NCBI GenBank assembly: GCA_964545585.1
Contig: CAZJFT010000051.1
Coordinates: forward strand, 1-6,702
Reading direction: 5' to 3'
Origin: UBA9642 sp964545585
Lineage (GTDB): Archaea; Nanobdellota; Nanobdellia; Woesearchaeales; UBA9642
DNA: 6,702 nt
In this document: piece after piece, positions 1 to 5,500 of the stretch
Layout of the letters: every line of letters starts with the position of its first letter
How positions within the stretch are numbered: the stretch's first letter is position 1
Notes under the pieces: generated by a model
Database searches by the model: none
What the model was told of the DNA's origin: nothing
Seen by the model: the letters and a program-made list of their open reading frames with translations, nothing else
Made by a program: the position numbers and the translations under genes

Positions 1-732
1 GTAAGGTATGATGGACGGAAGAAAGACCAATTAAGGGAAATAGAGATACGTACGGGAGTCATAGAGACGGCAGAAGGATCAGCATATGTAAGATGTGGGA
101 ATACGGAAGTGATTGCGGGAGTGAAGATGACAGTAGAGAAGCCATTCCCAGACACTCCAGAAGAGGGCATATTGATGGTCGGTGCAGAGCTCTATCCATT
201 AAGCAGCCCGAAATATGAAGCTGGCCCGCCAGACAACAAAGCAATAGAAGTTGCTAGAGTGATAGATAGAGGGATAAGGGAGAGCAAGAGCATAGACAAC
301 AAGAGACTATGCGTCACCGCAGGAGAGAAAGTATGGACTATAAATGTCGATATCGCTCCATTGAATGATGATGGAAATCTTATAGATGTAGGGTCGATGG
401 CAGCAGTCGCAGCTATACTCAATGCCAAGTTCCCGAAGTATGAGAATGGGAAAGTAGACTATAAAGTCAAGACAGAAGAAAATCTTCCATTCAATAAAAT
501 GCCTGTAGCAATAACAGTATTGAAGCTAGGGAACCATTATTTGATAGACCCTTCAGACCAGGAGCAGGATGCAGCAGATGCAAGATTGACAGTCACATCA
601 TTGGAAGATGGGAACCTATGCGCTATGCAGAAAGGCGGAGACAACCCATTGAGCATTGAAGATATAGATAAGATGATAAATCTTGCAGTCGACAAGGCAG
701 ATGAAATAAGAAAACTTATAAAGAACTCTTAA
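1..732 (+). CDS. rrp42: Archaeal exosome subunit Rrp42 (5' end outside window)
   Basis: Non-catalytic RNase PH-fold subunit of the archaeal exosome. It alternates with Rrp41 in a hexameric ring that degrades or tails RNA 3'-to-5' in the cytoplasm. The frame is open from base 1 through to TAA at 730-732, giving 243 visible residues. Family landmarks in order are YDGR near the left edge (where Rrp42 proteins carry (I)DGR), the segment TAEGSAYVRCGNTEV, PFPDTPEEG, GAELYPLSSP, the RVIDRGIRES motif (codons 256-285), EGEKVWTINVDIAPLNDDGN-like text, and the final RNase PH helix ending IRKLIKNS. Archaeal Rrp42 proteins are usually about 260-275 residues with the DGR motif about 20-25 residues in, so only a short N-terminal piece is missing. 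A GTG at 109 is an internal codon, not the start, because conserved sequence continues upstream of it. Rrp41 would be expected just upstream. Identification is by recalled family motifs. Confidence 0.93.
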   Translation, partial: VRYDGRKKDQLREIEIRTGVIETAEGSAYVRCGNTEVIAGVKMTVEKPFPDTPEEGILMVGAELYPLSSPKYEAGPPDNKAIEVARVIDRGIRESKSIDNKRLCVTAGEKVWTINVDIAPLNDDGNLIDVGSMAAVAAILNAKFPKYENGKVDYKVKTEENLPFNKMPVAITVLKLGNHYLIDPSDQEQDAADARLTVTSLEDGNLCAMQKGGDNPLSIEDIDKMINLAVDKADEIRKLIKNS

Positions 733-736
733 ATCC

Positions 737-744
737 AGGTGATC
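737..744 (+). promoter_or_regulatory. Strong Shine-Dalgarno for rpoK
   Basis: AGGTGATC is an uninterrupted 8-base match to the complement of the archaeal 16S rRNA 3' tail (GATCACCT). It lies in the 14-bp gap after the rrp42 stop. The GGTG core ends 5 bases before the ATG at 747, which fixes that start codon and suggests rpoK is translated as an internal gene of an rrp42-rpoK transcript. Confidence 0.75.
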
Positions 745-746
745 AT

Positions 747-962
747 ATGGTGGAACTAAAACTTGACAAGGACAGACTCACAAAATATGAGAAGGCAAGA
801 CTTATCGGTGCAAGAAGCATGCAGATAAGCATGGGCGCGCCGCTTCTGTTAAAGCTTACGCCGAAGAGGCTTGAAGAATTGAAGTATGATCCTCTAGAGA
901 TAGCAAAACTAGAGTTCGAAGAGGGCGTTCTGCCTATAAACATCAAACGGATGGAAGAATAA
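747..962 (+). CDS. rpoK: DNA-directed RNA polymerase subunit K (Rpb6/omega homologue)
   Basis: Small RNA polymerase subunit, equivalent to eukaryotic Rpb6 and bacterial omega, which clamps the largest subunit during assembly. The 71-residue product carries the family core in order: LTKYEKARLIGARSMQISMGAP (about residues 11-32), then a short basic insert LTPKRLEEL, then DPLEIAKLEFEEGVLPINIKR at the C-terminus. This matches the TRFEKARIIGARALQ...MGAP...P..IA..EF..G..PI pattern of archaeal RpoK. Length is slightly above the 55-65 residues often seen, because of about ten N-terminal residues and the LTPKRLEEL insert. The ATG at 747 is set by the adjacent Shine-Dalgarno. It is co-directional with rrp42 at 14 bp, so an operon is likely. 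In many archaea rpoK instead sits with rps9/rpl13/rpoN genes, so this adjacency is a lineage feature. Confidence 0.93.
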   Translation: MVELKLDKDRLTKYEKARLIGARSMQISMGAPLLLKLTPKRLEELKYDPLEIAKLEFEEGVLPINIKRMEE

Positions 963-974
963 AGTTTTCTGATA

Positions 975-1050
975 TTTTTTTAATAATTTTTTTGTTAATT
1001 TTCTGAATTATTTTTTATTGACTCATTTATTTTTTTCTTATATAATTTTT
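975..1050 (+). terminator. Oligo-T terminator cluster after rpoK
   Basis: The 97-bp convergent intergenic region holds T runs at 975-981 (7), 987-993 (7), 1011-1016 (6), 1030-1036 (7) and 1046-1050 (5), all on the + strand. Archaeal RNA polymerase terminates at such T-rich tracts without needing a hairpin, and none is evident here. The tracts would end the rrp42-rpoK transcript. There are no comparable A runs on the + strand, so this cluster does not serve galE. Confidence 0.7.
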
Positions 1051-1059
1051 AATGTCATA

Positions 1060-2028
1060 TTATTTCTTCTTATCATATGCTTTCCACATTGACTCTATTA
1101 TATTATCTATGTCAGAATATTTCGCTTCCCAGCCGAGGAGTTTCTTTGCGAGCTTAGGGCTTGCGATGACTGTTGATGGATCGCCTTTCCTTCTCGGGAC
1201 AATCTTATAATTGACTTTTTTTCCAGTAATCTTTTCAGCAGCATCTATTATCTCCATGACACTGTATCCCTCGCCTGTAGCGAGATTAACAATCAAATCC
1301 TGATCATTCCCTCTTATGTAATTGAGCGCAATTAGATGCGCGTCGGCAAGGTCGAGAACATGGATGTAATCCCTTATCCCTGTCCCGTCTTTTGTAGGAT
1401 AATCATTTCCATAGACTTGCAATTCTTTTCTTTTTCCAGTGAGCACTTCCATTATTATAGGGAGGAGATTTCCCGGATTCTGCTCCAATCCACGGATTAT
1501 CTTAGTTTCACCGTATCCTGCTGCGTTAAAATATCTCAACGCAGCATATCTTATGCCTTTTAGTTTTGAATACCATTCAAGGATCCTTTCAATCTCAAGC
1601 TTTGTGAAGCCATAGAAATTTTCAGGATTCAAAGGATGATTCTCATCCATAGGAATACGCTCAGGATTTCCATAGACTGCTGCAGAGCTGGAGAAGACGA
1701 TATTTCTTATATTGTTCTTTACCATTGCATTCAATATGTTTATAGTGCCTGCGATATTTATCTTAGCATAATTCTCGACGTCAATCATCGACGTGCCCGC
1801 ATTCTTCAAAGCAGCAAAATGCATAACTGCATCGAAGCCTTTCATTGCTTTTGCCAATTTTTCATGATCAAGGATGTCGCCTTTGACAAATCTTGCACGC
1901 TTGTCAATATTGATTTTCATACCAGTCGATAAGTTATCATACACTGTGACATGATGTTTAGAATCGCAAAGTCTCTTGACTACATGACTCCCGATATATC
2001 CTGCTCCGCCGATGACTAGAATATTCAT
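1060..2028 (-). CDS. galE: UDP-glucose 4-epimerase (NAD-dependent extended SDR)
   Basis: Interconverts UDP-glucose and UDP-galactose through a 4-keto intermediate with bound NAD, in the cytoplasm, supplying galactose-type sugars for polysaccharides and glycans. The 322-residue protein has the Rossmann motif GGAGYIG (7-13), the NAD-binding YDNLSTG (30-36), HFAA (70-73), SSSAAVYG with catalytic Ser115, the YxxxK pair Tyr139/Lys143, RYFNAAG (165-171), and the GalE hallmark DGTGIRDYIHV in the C-terminal substrate domain. Ser-Tyr spacing (24) is close to E. coli GalE (Ser124/Tyr149). Length is typical (310-340). By alignment, the residue equivalent to E. coli Tyr299 (human Cys307) is Val287. Smaller residues there are associated with accepting N-acetylated UDP-sugars, so UDP-GlcNAc/GalNAc activity is possible. 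The start lies six residues before the first motif glycine, as usual. No Shine-Dalgarno is visible. It lies 41 bp downstream of a co-directional regulator gene. Confidence 0.9.
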   Translation of the reverse strand: MNILVIGGAGYIGSHVVKRLCDSKHHVTVYDNLSTGMKINIDKRARFVKGDILDHEKLAKAMKGFDAVMHFAALKNAGTSMIDVENYAKINIAGTINILNAMVKNNIRNIVFSSSAAVYGNPERIPMDENHPLNPENFYGFTKLEIERILEWYSKLKGIRYAALRYFNAAGYGETKIIRGLEQNPGNLLPIIMEVLTGKRKELQVYGNDYPTKDGTGIRDYIHVLDLADAHLIALNYIRGNDQDLIVNLATGEGYSVMEIIDAAEKITGKKVNYKIVPRRKGDPSTVIASPKLAKKLLGWEAKYSDIDNIIESMWKAYDKKK

Positions 2029-2067
2029 TTTATTATTCAGTAATTATTATTCGTTAATCTGTCAGCA

Positions 2068-2080
2068 TATTATTTAAGCT
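2068..2080 (-). promoter_or_regulatory. Possible TATA element for galE, overlapping the regulator stop codon
   Basis: Read on the - strand, AGCTTAAATAAT resembles an archaeal TATA box, centred about 46 bases before the galE ATG. Initiation about 25 bases downstream would give a leader of roughly 20 bases. It includes the TAA stop of the upstream regulator gene. The BRE is weak and any AT-rich 41-bp gap could yield such a match, so galE may equally be read from the regulator promoter. Confidence 0.3.
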
Positions 2081-2474
2081 CTAACTTCTTATCGATGTTC
2101 TTTGCTGTGGCCTTAAGGTTATCAAAAGTTTTTATGATATTGTTTTTTGCCAGATCAACCAGTTCCTCGATGCTATCGACTGCAAGCATGTAATAACTTT
2201 TTTGATTGACAACAATCCCTGACTCCATCAGCCTATTAAGATGATGGATTACTGTTCCTCGACTCAAGTTTGTCTGGTCAGCGATTTCGTCGCTCGTAAG
2301 GCTTCTGCCAGTCTTCAAAGACTTCACTAATACGATGAATATCCTGAAACAGCTCTTGTCCTTATCCCTTTCAGAGAATAATCCTAGGGATTCCCCTAAG
2401 AACTGCAATTCCTGATTAAGATTATCCTTTTCAGGCTTCCCAGTCTTTATTATCGTTATCCTGACAAATCTCAT
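2070..2474 (-). CDS. Winged helix-turn-helix transcriptional regulator (ArsR-like)
   Basis: A 134-residue cytoplasmic DNA-binding protein of the small archaeal ArsR/MarR-like winged-helix type; the ligand and targets cannot be read from sequence. Residues 19-56 form helices preceding the DNA-binding domain. Residues 59-88 are a clear helix-turn-helix (LTSDEIADQTNLSRGTVIHHLNRL), with the recognition helix about 71-82 followed by ESGIV and a short wing ending YYML (94-97). Residues 101-134 form a charged amphipathic helix likely to dimerise. A single Cys (42) precludes a CxC-type metal site, and His77/His78 lie within the recognition helix. The only Met near the N-terminus is the chosen start, and a TATA element 17-31 bases upstream suggests a leaderless mRNA beginning at or next to it. 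It is divergent from the giant surface-protein gene and lies 41 bp before galE, so autoregulation and control of either neighbour are plausible. Confidence 0.8.
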   Translation of the reverse strand: MRFVRITIIKTGKPEKDNLNQELQFLGESLGLFSERDKDKSCFRIFIVLVKSLKTGRSLTSDEIADQTNLSRGTVIHHLNRLMESGIVVNQKSYYMLAVDSIEELVDLAKNNIIKTFDNLKATAKNIDKKLELK

Positions 2475-2490
2475 GATTACATTATATATC

Positions 2491-2505
2491 AGTATTTTAA
2501 ATAGT
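2491..2505 (-). promoter_or_regulatory. TATA promoter of the regulator gene (leaderless)
   Basis: On the - strand ACTATTTAAAATACT is a TATA-like element preceded by AACAA, a possible BRE. Its centre (about 2498) is about 24 bases before the ATG at 2474, so archaeal spacing (about 25 bases) puts the transcription start at or next to that ATG. No Shine-Dalgarno is present, in keeping with a leaderless transcript. Confidence 0.5.
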
Positions 2506-2517
2506 TTGTTAAAAAAT

Positions 2518-2546
2518 TGTTCAATAATTCACTAATAGGTGTTCAA
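2518..2546. promoter_or_regulatory. Direct repeat TGTTCAA x2, candidate operator
   Basis: TGTTCAA occurs at 2518-2524 and again at 2540-2546, start to start 22 bases, which is about two helical turns, so both copies face the same side. They lie between the two divergent TATA elements. This is a candidate binding site for the neighbouring winged-helix regulator. Seven-base repeats in AT-rich DNA can arise by chance. Confidence 0.28.
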
Positions 2547-2552
2547 AAACCT
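2537..2552. promoter_or_regulatory. Imperfect inverted repeat overlapping the surface-gene BRE/TATA
   Basis: AGGTGTT-CA-AAAACCT pairs at six of seven positions (mismatch G2541/A2548). It abuts and overlaps the BRE and the first base of the TATA box of the surface-protein gene, where a bound dimer would block TBP/TFB. Candidate operator only. Confidence 0.28.
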
Positions 2553-2561
2553 TTATAAATA
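2544..2561 (+). promoter_or_regulatory. BRE/TATA promoter of the surface-protein gene
   Basis: CAAAAAC (purine-rich BRE) is followed directly by CTTTATAAATA, a near-consensus archaeal TATA box centred at about 2556. Initiation about 25 bases downstream falls at roughly 2580-2583, giving a leader of only about ten bases before the ATG at 2593. Confidence 0.7.
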
Positions 2562-2582
2562 GCTTATCTGTATCTATAATGT

Positions 2583-2588
2583 GGTGGG
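2583..2588 (+). promoter_or_regulatory. Shine-Dalgarno that decides the surface-protein start
   Basis: GGTGGG, with core GGTG at 2583-2586, lies 6 bases before the ATG at 2593 and matches the anti-Shine-Dalgarno. It favours that ATG over the in-frame GTG codons at 2581 and 2584, which would sit inside or before the site. Confidence 0.55.
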
Positions 2589-2592
2589 TAAC

Positions 2593-5500
2593 ATGAAAAA
2601 TAAGATATTGATATATTCTGTATTGACTTTTATATTATCATTTATGGTGTATGCAGAGATATATGATCTAACGATAATATCTCCGCCGGATAATTTCTAC
2701 ACAAACAATCAGACTCCCACATTCACATTCTCAATATATGGAAACACTTCTGCAAACAATTGCACACTATATATAGATGGCAATCCTTATGGAACAAATG
2801 ATTCTGTGGTGAACGGAACAGTTGTAATAATCGCTAACGATACATTATCAGAAGCGACACACACGTGGTATGTCAATTGTTCTGACGAGTATGGATATAA
2901 TGTTACTGGAACAAGGACGATAACCGTTGATGCGACACGACCAGGTATTCAAATGATAAGCACAAATGTTCAAATAATAAAATATGAAGATGTAGGCGGG
3001 TTATATGTCGTTGAAGTTTATTTTGATAGTGTTATGAATGAATCCGTTTTTCCTAATCTCACATTCTTACCTAATCTAGATTCTTTATTGAACTTAAATA
3101 ATAGTAATTGGTATAATTCTTCCCGTGTAGATTATACGTATAGCATTAATTACATTAATCTTACTGAAATGGATATAAATTTGACAGTAACTAATGCGTA
3201 TGATTTGGCAGGCAATCCAAATAATGATAATAATACCTGGACAGTCATTCTTGATGTAGATACGCAAGAACCTTTGTTGTCTTTGAATTCAATATCGAAT
3301 AATAGAAGATATAATGTTTCGCAACTAGATCTTAATTATACTGTTTCCGGACAAGAATATTGTTGGTATGAATTAGACGGTGAATTGACAAACCTTACAT
3401 CATGCGAAAATACGATATTATCAAACTTGACTGAAGGAGCGCATTCATTTATTTTATATGCAAACGATACATTTAACAATGTCGCATACCGAAGCATAAT
3501 GTTTTATACAGATACGCTCACTCCGACATACAATTATTCAATAAGCCACAGTCAGATATCTCGTGCGAACAACTCTCAGATGTTCTCTGTGCTAATAAAT
3601 TGGAGTGAACAGATGAACCAAAGCGTAGGTCCTACATTATATTTCACTCCAGATATTTCTGCAATATTAAATTCGTGCGGGTATTATTGGTTGAGTTCTA
3701 ATGTTTCATTATATAATTGTACCATATATAATATACTTCCTTATGAACAATTCGATGTTAATATGACTGTCTTTAATGCAAGTGATTTGGCAGGCAATGC
3801 ACTCGTGAGCACATCTCATTCAAATGTTACGAATATAGATATGGATGGGCCGCATAAAACAACCGATACCATTGACGGTTTTTATACTAATTTATCATAT
3901 ATAATTGGTGCCTCATTCAATTTTACTGTGGGGTTCAATTATAGTGGGGTTTCAATAAATTCTTCATCATGTGGATATAGTCTTAATGGTGCTGCAGGTC
4001 CGTGGCATTATAACCAGACAGCGTTCAATGGAACCCATTGTGTCTTCCAGAATGTGAATTCTTCTGAATTTAACAATTCAATACATACACTATATGTTTT
4101 TACTTCAGATTTATGGAAGAATAATGTCACATGGGGTCTAACATCAGTATTCCGTGATGTATCGGCTCCCACAACCGCTCCGTCAGGCAATGGATATAAT
4201 TTCGGTGATTGGACTGCCAATCCTGTCAATGTGACTTTCTCATGCAGTGATGGAACGAATAGTTCTGGATGCCAGGCCACATATACTTGTTGGGACTCTA
4301 CAAACACCTGCACCCCAATTAATTTGACTACGGCAGGCAGCTCTATATATATCTCTAGTCAAGGCACTTTCTATGTGAGATATTTCAGTGTCGACAATCT
4401 TAACAATACTGAAACAACAAGCAGCTCAACCGTAAACATAGACAATACTAATCCTACAATCTCAATAAACATGTCAAACAATACGATTATAGGAAGCAAT
4501 TCATTGCCTTATCTAATACGTGGAACAGCAAGTGGAGGCGGTTCTGGCATCAGCAGTTTGACCTTATATGTTTATGTTACCGGATACAACATATCCAACG
4601 TCTCAGGAAACAATTGGAACTTCACATGGAACCCGTCTGAAGGAATTTACAATATCACTGCAGAAGTATGCGATTTGACTTCTGTTTGTGTGAATTCAAC
4701 AAAAATATCCGGTATAACTGTCGACCTCACTGCCCCTAACACGACTAACAATGCAAATACTACAGGTTGGAACAATATATTCATAATAACGCTTACACCT
4801 AACGAATCAGTATCATACACTAGCTATAAGATAGGGAATCTTCCATGGCAGAACGGGACTAATATAGTAATAAACGGGTCATCGAATGTGTCTTCAGGCA
4901 ATGTATTAGTGCGTTATTATTCCGTCGATTCAGCGGGAAACTCTGAAACAGAAAAGAATTTCACAGTAAAATACGATATCACTGCACCTATATCAACAAT
5001 AACAGGATTCCTTGATGATTACTCCCCATACACGTTCAATGCATGGGGAACCGATACGGCATTAGTCAATCTTTCAGGAACTGATGCACATTCTGGCATT
5101 AATAGGACTATTTACTGCACGGATATGACAAACACGTGCACCCCCTCAACAATATGGAATGAGACATTGAACATAACAGCTCCAGGAATAACATACATAA
5201 GGTATAGGTCCATCGATAATTTAAGCAACACCGAGATTATACGAATCAGCAGGGTGATGATACTGCAGAACAATACGGTGTACATCAACGGATCATTGAA
5301 TGTCACAGAGAATGAAACGAACATAATAGTGCCTCAGAACAACACCAACTCAACTATTTATGTGCCGCCAAACGTTAATGCAACTTTAGACTTCTCGCAG
5401 ATCATAAACATATCTGTTAATTCAACATATAATGTAACATTGAACGGCAGCATAAATGTGACTGTGAATACAACCATAATCATTGTTATAGAAATACCCC

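Noticed and set aside
109..732. Short Rrp42 starting at an internal GTG (109)
   Set aside because: The frame is open to base 1 and conserved RNase PH sequence (YDGR, EGSAYVRCGNTEV) lies before the GTG, so this is a window-edge truncation and not a short gene.
1336..1932. Plus-strand open frames inside galE
   Set aside because: They oppose a frame with complete GalE catalytic motifs, and their translations are Cys/Ile-rich with no recognisable domain.
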